64,000 nt of DNA. Source: Micrasema longulum (taxonomy: Eukaryota > Arthropoda > Insecta > Trichoptera > Brachycentridae). Made by a program: the position numbers and the translations under genes. The notes beneath the pieces were generated by a model, which ran no database searches, was not told the DNA's origin, and was given only the letters and a program-made list of their open reading frames with translations. Where the stretch lies: NCBI GenBank assembly GCA_022494885.1, contig JAGVSM010000892.1, positions 62,001 through 126,000 of the forward strand, given 5' to 3'. Below are positions 23,805 to 34,399 of this stretch, piece by piece (within the stretch, counting starts at the first letter, position 1; every line of letters starts with the position of its first letter).

Positions 23805-24296
23805 AAAATAATAAAAAGTAAAACTAAACCAAGAAGTTTCATTGATAAGTTTATTTATAATTTTATGATAATCATTAACTATGGAGTTTATCAAGAAATA
23901 TCAACAAAAAACATCAATATTATTAACTACTGAAGTAAAAACTGTTTTTACCTTAGAGTAATAACCTAATAGTCACCCATATGGAGAAAACCATTCTATG
24001 ATTATTATATCTATGCAATAGAGCTTAAGGGATCCCAAGAGAATTATTATTGAGGGTTTTACTCTCCCCTGAAAAAAAGTAAGTTGAGGATTCACGAGTT
24101 TTACAAGTAAGCCTGACGATAGACGATTTACATATTAATCAATGGATTTTAGCAAAATACGAGCGATACAATAAATTGAGATAATTTTGTTCTGGATCAG
24201 TGAATAATTTTCAAAATTAAAAATTCACTTGTTTTAAAATTGGAATACCCTTTCCTTCGTTAGTTTTCTCAGCTGCAACTCTTTTGTTTTCTTTTT

Positions 24297-24512
24297 TTAG
24301 TAAAATCTTTTTCTCGTTTTCTCCTGGTGCTTTTGATAAAATATAATTCCGATGACTACGCACGCTATTAACGCTATGGATCCCACAAGCAACAGAAGGA
24401 ATATTTGGAAACCGGACATGGAAGATGGCTTCGTGTCTTCAACGTGGTCTCTTGGAGGCTCGAAGAGAGTCGCCGATGGGAGAATATGAGATCTGTCACC
24501 TTGGTTGAGAAC
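24297..24512 (-). CDS. LMAN2: VIP36-like exon 6 (stalk, membrane span, tail)
   Basis: Reads VLNQGDRSHILPSATLFEPP, a short stalk, FQIFLLLLVGSIALIACVVI and the tail HQEKTRKRFY before TAA at 24297-24299. The acceptor is ATTCCAG. Confidence 0.95.
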   Translation of the reverse strand, partial: VLNQGDRSHILPSATLFEPPRDHVEDTKPSSMSGFQIFLLLLVGSIALIACVVIGIIFYQKHQEKTRKRFY

Positions 24513-27500
24513 CTGGAATATTAAAAAAAATAAAAAATTGTCATACATATAAAAGGAATATTTCAAATTAATTCATTGATAGATAGTGCGGCGAGATATG
24601 CGGAAGGTTCTGGCGATGAAAACCACGTTGCATCAAATGTGCGTACACAGGTGCATCTATTGTCTGAGAGTGGTAGTAAATCATCGTAACAAAACCTACA
24701 TATTTTTTTAACTTAATAAATTAACGATGTAATGAACAATAATTTAATATTGATATTCCAGGGCTTTAAGCTGGCTTCATTCATCTTTCAAATCATATGC
24801 GACTTCCGTAAATTGACGAGTGACAGCATTCTTGAACCACACATGCGACAAAAGTCGAGTGAAACCAGTTAACTTTATCTTAAGTGCCCTGAAGCACTCG
24901 ACATTGACAGCCGAGTGTGACATCGTACCTTCAGCCATAAAACTTTTCTGTTCTATTCTTAGAGATAGGTTAAAAATTGTATAAGATTTAAATTTTATGT
25001 ACTGCACCTACTGATGAACTGCAGATATGCAATTCAGTAGGATGTATACAAATACTCCCTAGTGGGTAAAATCCTGTACTTGTCTTATTGAAAAAATTGC
25101 TACATAACAATAACTTACATCATGAGGCTCTTCCAATTCATACATCTTGATAGATAATATATCGTGGTTGTCACTCAAGTCTCCCGTAGTGGCCGACACC
25201 CCTAAGTAATAGCCGGTAGGCAGGAACACTCCTTGAACTGCGAAGCATTCTTTCCACGAGTTTTTACCTTCAAAATCTGTCGACACTGTAATCAAATGTT
25301 TAAAAAATTTAATTCTGACAAATGAGCGAGTTCAGAGCTATGGAAAATCGGATATAAAAATGCGGTAAAAAAAAAAGAGCATTTAACTGCAGGGTGAAGT
25401 TTCTCGAGGTATCAAGAGGTCGAAGCTGTACGAGGCAATAGTTTAATTGGGGATTCCTAAAAAGCTAATACGATTTACAAAGATGACAATGTCTAAAATA
25501 TAATGCTCGGTGAAGGTACAAAACAGCAAATCAGATTCATCCAGACGTTCAACGGTCTAAGGCAAGGTGATGCACTGGCATGCTTGTTGTTTAATATTGC
25601 TCTTATAAAATACATAAGAGATGCAGGAGTAGAAACAACAGGCCTATGCAGATGACCTAGACTTAATCTCCAGAACTATCCCGGGATTAAGAGATGAATT
25701 CTTAAAGCTAGAGATGGCTGCAAGTGACATGGGTCTTAAAATAAATACATCTAAGACTAAATATATGTTAGCAAGAAAGTCACAAATAAATTACGAACAG
25801 CAGGCAATTGACCTTGGGTCACACCACATAGACAATGTCAACTCCTTTAAAGATTTATGTACTGAAATGACTAATGATAACAATTATAGTACCGAGATTA
25901 GAGCACGGCTATCAGCAGCAAACATATGTTATTATGGCTTGTTTAAACATCTGGGATCCCAATTGCTCACTAAAAAAACTAAGACCATTATTTACAAAAC
26001 TCTCCCCAGACCGATCATTGCATATGGTGCCGAATGCTGGGTTATGACCAAGAGATGAAAACATGGTATTAGTATTTGAAAGAAAAATATTAAGGAAGAT
26101 ATTTGGTGATGTCAACCAAAACGGAGTGTGGGGGAGACGGTTTAATCATGAATTAGAAGCACTGTACGGCGAACCCAACATTGCACAATTCATAAAAATA
26201 AGATTACAATGGTCGGGCCATGTGCACAGAATGAATGATAACCGTACCCCAAAAAATTTTCTTTATACCACTCCGGAAGGCAGACCAAGCAGAGGCAGAC
26301 CAAAATTAAGATTTGTTTTATTTATTTATGTATTTCACAGTTTTAAAATGTACAGAGTTTCTTTGTTTCAGGTCCCAACTAGCTAGGAAATTCCCGTGTT
26401 TAGAAAGGACTTTCTTTTTTACATGTATTTTTTTATTTTATTTCATTAAATGATGCTTAATAAATTCAAAGAATAATAATAACATTAGAAAAAATCAATA
26501 TAAATATAAATTAGAAAACATATAAATTGAATCATAAAAATAAATTAGTCATTAATAGTAAAGAAATGAGACATAATTATAATAAATTAGAAAACATACC
26601 GATAACAATAAAAATTGAAGCATAAATACACATTATAAATTATAACATTAGTAATAAAGAAATTAAACAAAAATATAAATTGGAAAACATACTGATAATA
26701 ATAAAAAATGAAGCATAAATATAAATTTGAAAATATATCGTTAATAATTAAAAATTGAAGAACAAAAATAAATTACAGAATATACCATTTATAATTAGAA
26801 AATTAAAGATACGTGTAAATACTAGTATTAAAAAGAAAAATAAAACATATGTAAATGAATAAACATAAAAAGTAAAAATAAAATATACATAAAAACAATA
26901 GGGAGATATTTGGCAATTAAAAGCAACACAATTTTATTTGTTAATAATAAATATTATTGTTAACGCATCGGTCAAGTCACTACATTGATTTTACCAATGT
27001 TTAAAAAAAAACGAAAGCACTTTAAAATACTTACCAGTAAGAACATCATTCTCGTACTTAACAGATAAATGTGTATCTTGGTCCAAATTACGGAATCTGG
27101 CTTCGCAGCCAGCCAGCTGAGTATGAGTACCGTCCCTATCATGGTCATAGTGAAGAGTTCCATTGTTCACCATCGCAGAAATGTATGGGTGTTGGTGCTG
27201 AAATATTAAACAAACATATTAATTTTATTAATAGGCATAATCCCCCAGTCTACACACGTGCGTTTCCAGAAATTCTCCAGCAGCCTAGTGGACCACATGG
27301 TGACGATATCTACCTACTGTCTACAAAAGATTCTCTTCGGACATCTATCTCCCTTTGTTAACCATGGAGTTGATACAGCGCTTTATTTATTTAGTTTTTT
27401 ATTGCTTAGTTCTTGGCATGAACACTTGACAAACTTACTACTATGCTCTATTTTTTATAAATTTATTGATATCATTCTAACTTTGCTAGAATTCCACTCG

Positions 27501-30500
27501 TCCATGCGCTTTGTAGCTGCACGATGATTGGTTATCTAGCTTTCATATACCAACTTAAAAAATACCTAAATTTTATAAATGGAGTCTAGAATTCCAATCG
27601 TCTATGCGCTTAGTAGCTGCACGATGATTGGTTATCTAGGCTTACATACCAACTTAAAATACCTAAATTTTATAAATACCTAACTGCCTATGCGCTTAGT
27701 AGCTGCAAGACGTGTTGTAATCTTACTCCTTTTTATTATTCATATTATTTTTATTTATTTTTTTAGTATACACTAAATTTATTTGTCAATTTTTAAAATG
27801 TGTAAATGGGGGCTAAATTTCTAACTGTCTATGCGCTCTGTAGTTGCAAGACGTCCTGTAATCTAGCTCCTATCTGTTATAATTTTTGATTGATCTTAAT
27901 TGAAAACGAGGAACTAGAATCCCAACCGTCCATGCGCTCTGTAGCTGCAAGACGTACTGGGATATTTATTAATTGTACAGCGCCCTTGAGGTGATTTTCA
28001 CAAAAATGGCGCTATATAAATTATCCAACTATAGATATATATAAACCCAAATCCGCATCTGGTGGTGCACCGGGCACTGCATTGGAAAAATACACGCACT
28101 GTATATCGATCATGTGTTACAGGAAGGTAAGGTGATCAGTCTTACACTTCAGGTGCCAATCCAGGGACAGTGAAATATTGCAGTGTAAAACCACCTTATA
28201 AATGAATATTTAGTGTTGATCCTCGCAGGAATCGAGCCCAGGACCTCAACCACAACCACTACCCCACGAGGTGGACTTTTCTCCATTTGATTTTTACTAC
28301 GAATTGGCCGAGACTGTTATTACGGAGTTACACAGTATATCTGTGGCTTGTGGTTTTTTACTATGATTGTATGATTTTTTCCATTGAAGTGGTATTTTTT
28401 GATCTTGAAAAATGAGAATTGTGTCTTATAATCGATGGCATTGTAAAATCTAGGAAATGTGTGAAAATTGAACCTTTCCCTAACTGTCCTAAAAACATCT
28501 GCGCGTTACGGTGCTGTGCAGGCACTACACACGCAGAAAATGAGAGATTTTAAATCGTAAAAGTGTAATATTCATCGGCAATTACTTCAATTACTTATAG
28601 TTTGACATAAATTTGTTTTCTTATTTAAAGTTTCTTTAAAGATTCCTCTCATTGTTTCTTTTAATCCCTTAAAATATGTATGTGTATATATATGTTTTTC
28701 CTTTTTAAAAAAATGATATTATTTTATTTTATTTTTACATCTAAGCATGTTTTTCATTCTTTATTTTAATTCTTAACTTTGAATTTTTAAACAACTTCTA
28801 TTTATTAACAAATTACAACAGGGATGGAGAATACCTTAAATAAGGGAATATGGAAGTCAACGCATTTACAGGGCTTATGACCTGTCATTGGCTGGTTTAA
28901 TGGCCACTTTACACACTGTGTAACATTCACCATTTTGCCTATGTTTAAACATCCATATTTCTTAAATTTTTCCATTTGTTGATTTAGCGAAGTTAAAGAG
29001 TTGAAATCTTTATTGTTGTGAAGAGATTCATCTGACTGAATTATTTCACATACTAGGTAACGTCTGAAAACAATCTTCTTGGACCAGTTGGTTTCATTAC
29101 AATATTTGAGTTTGTCCAAATGTTCATAGACAAAAGACTGGATTTCACCCCCTCGGGGATCATTAAGATTAACAAATTACAACAGGGATGGAGAACCTTA
29201 AATAAGGGAATATGGAAGTCAAGGCATTTTGTCTATGAGCATTTAGACAAACTCAAATATTGTAACTTCTATTTATGTTTATTTTCTTTCTCTTTTTTGT
29301 ACTTTAATTAATAACCTTACATATAATTATTATATAATATGGAAACTTCACTGGTCCATTAGAGTTAAGTTTAACTGTGTAAAATATAAAACAATGTGAC
29401 TGCACTGTATGTTAGTTGAAGTCAAAAGTGATGATATTTTTAATCTAATTGCTAAAAACACGAAAAAAACATTAACTCATGCTCTCAGTGCGCGCAAAGG
29501 AACCGCCCCCAATGAAAGCCGAGCAGCTACTGACGCACCTAACGCAATCTGACGGGCGTCTAGGAGTACAAGAAACTTTGCTGTTCGTGCAAGTGACGCA
29601 TAAAAATTGGCTCTCTCGCTCCCAAATATACCGGTATTATCGAGAGTGAGACGTAAAGAGTGTGCGAGACAGTTATATATTAGGATTACTCTTTTACTAT
29701 GAACGCAAGATGCGACACATTGGTAAACTTTCTATTGTATTGGTGATATCTCCGATTTTTGACAAAACGCTTTTTATGTTCCCAATATTTGTTAGTAAAA
29801 ATAACATTTTTACCGATACGTAAATGTATAACGAATGAATACCGAAAATCTCAACCCATCATTTATTATATTTGTGGAGATATTAAAGTTATTAGATGCA
29901 ATGTGTACTAGATTTGTGAAGATCAAGTGACGAAATTTAACTTTTTATTATAAAACAATTTCTGTATGATATAGTGCTACCTATCTATGTTCATTTAAAA
30001 ATACAAATGATACCTTTTTTCCTGTATCACGTAAAATTACTCAAATATCAAAAGTAATACACAAGTTTATCTGACATCTTAATCAAAGTGAAATAATAAC
30101 AAGTAGACATTTTAGGCGGGAAACATGCGTATAGTAATAACAAACAAAATAAAAAAAAAGCGGATATATTCCTTGGTACCTACACTCTACACTACGCACA
30201 CAGATGTGTCTCCACTATCATCTCCCAGGCCAAATGTGAACCAAGTGTTTTTACAGCTATTTACTAGGAAAAATACAATAGATCCTGTTTACTGCATACC
30301 AAAATAAAATAGGGACAAGTTTTAGTTTGGGTATCGTCTATTGTCTTGTTAACCTTAATAATAAGTTAAGGAATGCTATCTTTGTTTACTTTTATATTTT
30401 ACTTTTTGTGCTGTTACATGTTCACTTAATTGCCATACTTACTAGTTCTTTGCTCAATGTATTATTATTGCGTTTCTGAAAATTAATTTTTATTATTAAC

Positions 30501-33500
30501 TTTTTAAAATCATTCTCATGTTGTTGAAATTCCATTTGTCGATGCGTTTTGAAGTTGCAAGACTTTTTGTGAGGTTAGCTATCATATTATGTAAATGTTA
30601 TCAACTATCAAATATCTAAATTTAGTAAATGGGGTCTAGAATTTCAACCGTCCATGCGCTCAGTAGCTGCAAGACTTGTTATCTAAATTCTAATTTTATA
30701 AATTTGCTTTTTATTTCGTTTTTAAAATATCACTTAAACTCTAAACTTCATTGTCAAATTAAAATTTTAAAAAAAAACTGTAAATAGGGCTAGATTTCTT
30801 ATTTTCCATGCGCTCTGTAGCTGCAAGACGTTCTGTTATCTAGCTCATATATATATATCATAATTGGAGACGAGGAACTAGAATCCCAACCGCCCATGCG
30901 CTCTGTAGCTGCAAGACGTGTTGGGATATTTATTTATTGTACAGCGCCCTTGAGGTGATTTTCACAAAAATGGCGCTATATAAATTATCCAAACATTATT
31001 ATTATTATTATCACCGGAAGGGAGAGTTAATGATGATCTTACATTGTGTTTTCCATTGTGGTTACTGTAGGTGTCTAGGATGATGGCCAGTCCAACGAAG
31101 AAATCCACATTGCCAAACACCGGTCCCACTTGCATTCTATCTCTCGCGTACCACACTGCCATACCATCCCCGAAAAGGTCTTTCCCTTTGCCGTGGACTT
31201 TAAATTGTATCTGCACCTCCCAGTTCCTAGACATGCATGGCTGAAAACAGAATTACAAACATAATTTAACCATTTAAAAATGTATTGCTTAAAATATAAT
31301 ACCACGACCGGTTATATAGCTTTCACGACATTAAATATTGTATTTGTCATGCGCGGTCCGTCGATATAACATATAACAAAATATAGCCAATAAATTAATG
31401 TTTATAATATATTCAATAAATTGATTATAGATGTAGTACCTTATAAGTTAATAATTTGAAAATACTTGGTACACTTCCACTCATTTGTTTGACCAGTTAG
31501 CGTTTTCACCCTTTCATGGGTATCTTCAGACTGGTGAATATTACACAGTGTAAGAATAATTTATATAAAACTAAATATTATCTTAAGTGTAGGTACATTT
31601 AAAAAATAAGTTGAAAGAGATACAATATGCAAAAAAAAATATTATCAGTCATAATACCTAACATATAATTTTCAATTTTGTTTATTCATATATATGTACA
31701 TTACAAAATGGAATATCTTAATTCATACATATAGGAATAATTAAAATAATAAGGTAAAATTAATTATATTTAAAAATAACACATAATTATACAAAATATC
31801 CAGAGAATAATATGTTAAAAAAGTAAGAGAATCTTGTAACAAAAACTCCCTTAGAGACGTGAAAAATATCAATGTCCAAAGTAATATTGTTCAACATAAA
31901 GATAGCTCTTCCAACAGGCATAACCATTGGCAAAAGAAATAATACAGTAATAAGTTCACAAGGGAGTCCTGGTCCCGTCCTGATGTATGGGAGCGAAGTA
32001 TGGACTTGGAAAAACAGGGATGAAAGTAGGCTGAATGCTGTCGAAATGCGATCTCTCAGGACTATGTACGATAGATGCACAAATGTTGAGATCCGTACAT
32101 TATGTAAGGCTGAGACAAGCATTGTCGACAAAATCAAGAAAGGAGCTCTGCGCTGGTTGGGACATGTAGAACGAATGGACAGCGAGAGAACGGCCAAGAA
32201 TATTTACAATGCGAATGTTGATGGATGCAGAAATAGAGGAAGACCGAGAAAGACATGGCATGACCAAATCCAACAAATACTTAAAGATGTACATGTCAAA
32301 AGTCGGAATGATCGGCGCGCGTGCATGAGAAGATGTATGAATGTAGAGGAAGCGAGATCTGTATGCAAAGATAGTGTTGTGGCGTTCTATCCTCTCTGCC
32401 TACCCTTACGGAGAGAAGGCGTGATGGTTTGTGGCGGCCTCCGTGGTGTAGTGGTCAAGACGCTTGACTCACGCACGGAAGGTTCCGGGTTCGATTCCCG
32501 GTGAGAACACAAAAAATTAAAACTGTGATTTTTCTCAAGCCTGGGTGCTCTGTGATGTAATTCACCACTGTAATTAGGCCTCCTGGCCTGTTGTGGTGCA
32601 AAAAAAAAAATGTAAAAAAAAAATGTAAAAAAATGTTTGTAATTCAGTGAATAAGCGCAATAGACTGCGGAGTCATAAAGGCAGAGAGTATCTTGTCATA
32701 CACGCCCTTCAGTTCTGTCTGCTTTTGACATGACCAGACTTAAGATTTTGATTTATCATGCCACGTCTTCCTTGGTCGTCCTCGTCTCGCATTACCATTC
32801 ATTTTCGCTGTATATCCTTATTTTACAATTTTTTCGTCGTCCATTCATTCTACATAACAAGAACCATCCCAGAGGGCCATTCCTTAATCTTATTAATTAT
32901 ACTTGACTCAGATTTACACTCTCGCCTGATTTCATCATTCGTAACCCTGTCATACATTGATTTCCCACACATTCGTCGAAGAGATTGCATTTCAACCGCG
33001 ATCACTCGGCTTTCATCCTTCCTCTGCCAGTTCCATGTTTCGCTTCCATGTATAAGTGTTGGGACTAAAACTCCGCTGTGCACTGCCAGTTTAGCTTCGA
33101 TTGACATATTTTTATTAGCAATTACTGTGCTTAGCGCGCCATTCATTTTGCTGCCCGCATTCACTCTCTTTCCAATATCTTTTTCTATCCTTCCATCTCT
33201 TGAAATAATGGTTCCCAGATACACAAATTCTTCTACTTGTCCGAGGCATTCGTTGTTTACATTTATTACGCAGTCAGTAACCTCATTTCCCCTTTCAAAT
33301 ACCATCACTTTTGACTTACTTTCGTTCATTGCCAATTCGCTCTCCAGGCATACATCATACATTCCAGATACTATTTGTTGCAAATCCTCGTTGCTGCTTG
33401 CTAACAGAACTGCATCCTCAGCATACAACAAGCAGCTTACTGAAAAATTTCAAATTTTTGCTCCAATACCCATACATTTTATCTCTTTCATACAGTTGTT

Positions 33501-34353
33501 TATGTATAGATTAAACAACCATGGTGACATTACACATCCCTGTTTCACACTTTTTGAGATCGTAAACCAAGATGTGAATCCCCCATTAACTCCTAAACAC
33601 GCTACTCAACTATCGAAAATTGTCAGTCATAAGATAATACTGATAATTTGAGCAAATAAAAATATCATTATTCTAGTCGATATTGTACTAACAATAACGT
33701 CAAATAAATGACTTATTTCTAAACAAATTATTTATTTAGCTATCTCAGAACAGGTCACTTTACTTTAAATATTTTTACATAAATAAATAGATTTAAAAAA
33801 ATTAAAACGCAAAGAATTTACAAGAAATAACCTTTAATCCATCAAAAAATGAATGCTGAATTTGTTGGAGTAAAAAAAATTTGGAAAATATTTAATGCAT
33901 TTTTTACGTAAAAAATCAAAGAAACAAGCGTTGATCTTGAAGTAAAAGCTAGTCTATCGTTCATGGTAAAGTTGCTGATGATGTTTACAAGGAAATATCT
34001 ATGAATAATGACTTACCACTGAATTCCAAATTGCGCCGCTTTTCGACTGCTCATCTGGCGTTAATCTAACTTGTTTGGGAGTCACCATTGTGCTTCCAAC
34101 TAGATCCCAAAATGGGATAGTTAACCCAGTACCTTTAAACAGGCGAAATCGTATATTAGCAGATAAAAAACACTTGACAAAAAAAGCCTAAATTACACCT
34201 TGTAATCAGAAAACACATAACCTTACCTTGATACGGTTTTATAAGAGAATGTTCTCGTTTTTGATAGTCCTTTGTATTCCATTGCGCTTCAATTCCGATA
34301 ATGGATACTACTAAAGTGATATATTTAATAACGTTTTTACTAAAATTGAACAT
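24297..34353 (-). CDS. LMAN2: VIP36/VIPL-type L-type lectin, complete, six exons
   Basis: Type I membrane cargo lectin of the early secretory pathway that binds high-mannose N-glycans in a Ca-dependent way. Six exons splice in frame to 328 residues (VIP36/VIPL are about 350). A hydrophobic signal peptide ends near residue 23. The lectin domain (about 43-255) shows PFWDLVGSTMVTPKQVRLTP, GDG at 105-107, the Ca-site DTYSN at 137-141, DHDRDG at 165-170, TGYYLGVSATTGDLSDNHD with GDL at 236-238, and Cys177/Cys215 as the likely disulfide. The membrane span is about 292-315. The tail ends RKRFY; KRFY is shared by VIP36 and VIPL, and the RKR triplet favours ER retention as in VIPL. The Met at 34353 is the start; an upstream in-frame GTG is not needed. 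Introns of 1-7 kb are full of repeats. Confidence 0.95.
25119..25285 (-). CDS. LMAN2: VIP36-like exon 5
   Basis: Reads VSTDFEGKNSWKECFAVQGV then FLPTGYYLGVSATTGDLSDN and HDILSIKMYELEEPHD. It holds the GDL sugar-binding loop. The donor is GTAAGT. Confidence 0.95.
25400..26330 (+). mobile_element. RTE-like LINE, RT to C-terminus, decayed
   Basis: An AYADDLDLIS RT catalytic block is readable near 25645-25675. 25714-26058 is open (MGLKINTSKTKYMLARKSQ, TKTIIYKTLPRPIIAYGAEC). A frameshift at about 26058 leads into VFERKILRKIFGDVNQNGVW, IRLQWSGHVHRMNDNRTPK and a GRPSRGRPKLRF tail. It lies in VIP36 intron 4. No endonuclease part. Confidence 0.85.
26440..26900. repeat. Degenerate AT-rich tandem repeat
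   Basis: Blocks such as TAAATTAGAAAACATACCGA then AATTGAAGCATAAATA recur at about 26585, 26675 and 26730 with drift (unit near 80-90 bases). Over 80 percent A+T. Confidence 0.6.
27035..27197 (-). CDS. LMAN2: VIP36-like exon 4
   Basis: Reads HQHPYISAMVNNGTLHYDHD then RDGTHTQLAGCEARFRNLDQ and DTHLSVKYENDVLT. The acceptor is ATTTCAG and the donor GTAAGT. Confidence 0.95.
27420..28030 (+). mobile_element. Composite minisatellite element with L2-like 3' end
   Basis: Five cores of the type CCATGCGCTCTGTAGCTGCA (near 27500, 27597, 27686, 27824, 27925) are spaced about 90-140 bases apart. They are followed by GTACAGCGCCCTTGAGGTGA and AATGGCGCTATATAAATTAT, the 3' hairpin of L2-like LINEs. No ORF. 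It lies in VIP36 intron 3. Confidence 0.75.
28048..28285 (-). mobile_element. SINE-D copy
   Basis: The reverse strand begins CCACCTCGTGGGGTAGTGGT, has GGGCTCGATTCCTGC (box B), then TTTTACACTGCAATATTTCA and CCTGGATTGGCACCT. It matches 53098-53328 over its full length. Confidence 0.75.
28806..29275. repeat. S380 repeat, just over one unit
   Basis: ACAAATTACAACAGGGATGG occurs at 28808 and again at 29172 (period 364). The unit includes CTTATGACCTGTCATTGGCT, CACTTTACACACTGTGTAAC and GAGTTTGTCCAAATGTT. The second unit is interrupted by an inverted copy: 29096-29135 pairs with 29227-29266. Confidence 0.8.
29480..29860 (+). repeat. Repeat X, uninterrupted copy
   Basis: Matches 2050-2191 joined to 3027-3260. 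Unusually GC-rich at its start for this window. No ORF, no obvious termini. It could be an LTR or DNA-element remnant. Confidence 0.6.
30480..31012 (+). mobile_element. Composite minisatellite element with L2-like 3' end
   Basis: Four cores (near 30540, 30650, 30808, 30892) with GCGCTCTGTAGCTGCAAGAC, then the AGCGCCCTTGAGGTGATTTT / AATGGCGCTATATAAATTAT tail and an ATT microsatellite. It abuts VIP36 exon 3 (ends about 30 bases downstream of the donor). Confidence 0.8.
31043..31240 (-). CDS. LMAN2: VIP36-like exon 3 (carbohydrate/Ca site)
   Basis: Reads PCMSRNWEVQIQFKVHGKGK then DLFGDGMAVWYARDRMQVGP and GLAIILDTYSNHNGKHN. It holds the Asp and Asn ligands of the Ca site. The acceptor is TTTTCAG and the donor GTAAGA. 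Confidence 0.96.
31491..31536 (-). ncRNA. Hammerhead-ribozyme-like motif, intact core
   Basis: Reverse strand order: ACCAGT (stem I), CTGAAGA (core), T, ACCC-ATGAAA-GGGT (stem II), GAAA (core), ACGC, TA, ACTGGT (stem I, 6 bp exact). The bases fit CUGANGA, GAA-A15.1 and U16.1-H17 with cleavage expected after the A of TA. Stem III is minimal, as known for hammerheads of Penelope-like elements and retrozymes. Copies at 23761 and 61393 are degenerate. Confidence 0.6.
31672..31955 (-). mobile_element. Family J LINE 3' end
   Basis: The reverse strand reads MPVGRAIFMLNNITLDIDIF then HVSKGVFVTRFSYFF and the same 3' UTR as 36985-37228, including the AAAATTGAAAATT end. Confidence 0.78.
31960..32434 (+). 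mobile_element. Family R (RTE-like) LINE 3' end
   Basis: An open stretch reads LMYGSEVWTWKNRDESRLNA, VEMRSLRTMYDRCTNVEIRT, KKGALRWLGHVERMDSERTA and GCRNRGRPRKTWHDQIQQIL. It ends with TCTCTGCCTACCC and GGCGTGATGGT. A SINE-A lies immediately downstream. Confidence 0.82.
32435..32634 (+). mobile_element. SINE-A, best copy
   Basis: tRNA-like head GGCCTCCGTGGTGTAGTGGT; box A TGGTGTAGTGG; box B GGTTCGATTCC at 32488-32498; a body of about 100 bases containing CCTGGGTGCTCTGTGATGTA; and an A-rich tail of repeated AAAAAAATGT. It joins the 3' end of the family R LINE. Confidence 0.9.
32650..33640 (-). mobile_element. Family R-like LINE with RT core
   Basis: The reverse strand reads VKQGCVMSPWLFNLYINN, then LLYAEDAVLLASSNEDLQ (YAED in place of YADD), MNESKSKVMVFERGNEVTD, FVYLGTIISRDGRIEKDIG and LRRMCGKSMYDRVTNDEIRR. 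Frameshifts follow. 48775-49430 and 46445-46940 are sister copies. Confidence 0.85.
34017..34132 (-). CDS. LMAN2: VIP36-like exon 2
   Basis: Reads GTGLTIPFWDLVGSTMVTPK then QVRLTPDEQSKSGAIWNSV, the start of the lectin fold. The donor is GTAAGT. Confidence 0.95.
34227..34353 (-). CDS. LMAN2: VIP36-like exon 1 (signal peptide)
   Basis: Reads MFNFSKNVIKYITLVVSIIG then IEAQWNTKDYQKREHSLIK and PYQ. The donor is GTAAGG, with one base carried over. Confidence 0.9.
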
Positions 34354-34399
34354 TTTGACAGCTAGACAACTAATTACAAAACACACGTCCTTTAGATAA

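Noticed and set aside
27490..27960. CRISPR-like spaced repeats
   Set aside because: The TAGCTGCAAGACG cores are spaced irregularly (about 90-140) with related rather than unique spacers, in eukaryotic DNA, and end in a LINE tail.
31872..32504. 210-codon plus-strand ORF
   Set aside because: It begins antisense to a family J 3' end, runs through family R coding sequence and ends in the SINE-A head. A chimera by chance, not a gene.
32758..33651. 297-codon plus-strand ORF, the longest in the window
   Set aside because: It is antisense to a family R LINE whose minus strand carries clear RT motifs; the plus frame has no family features.
34354..34386. N-terminal extension of the lectin from GTG at 34386
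   Set aside because: GTG is not a plausible start here, and ATG at 34353 gives a standard signal peptide.
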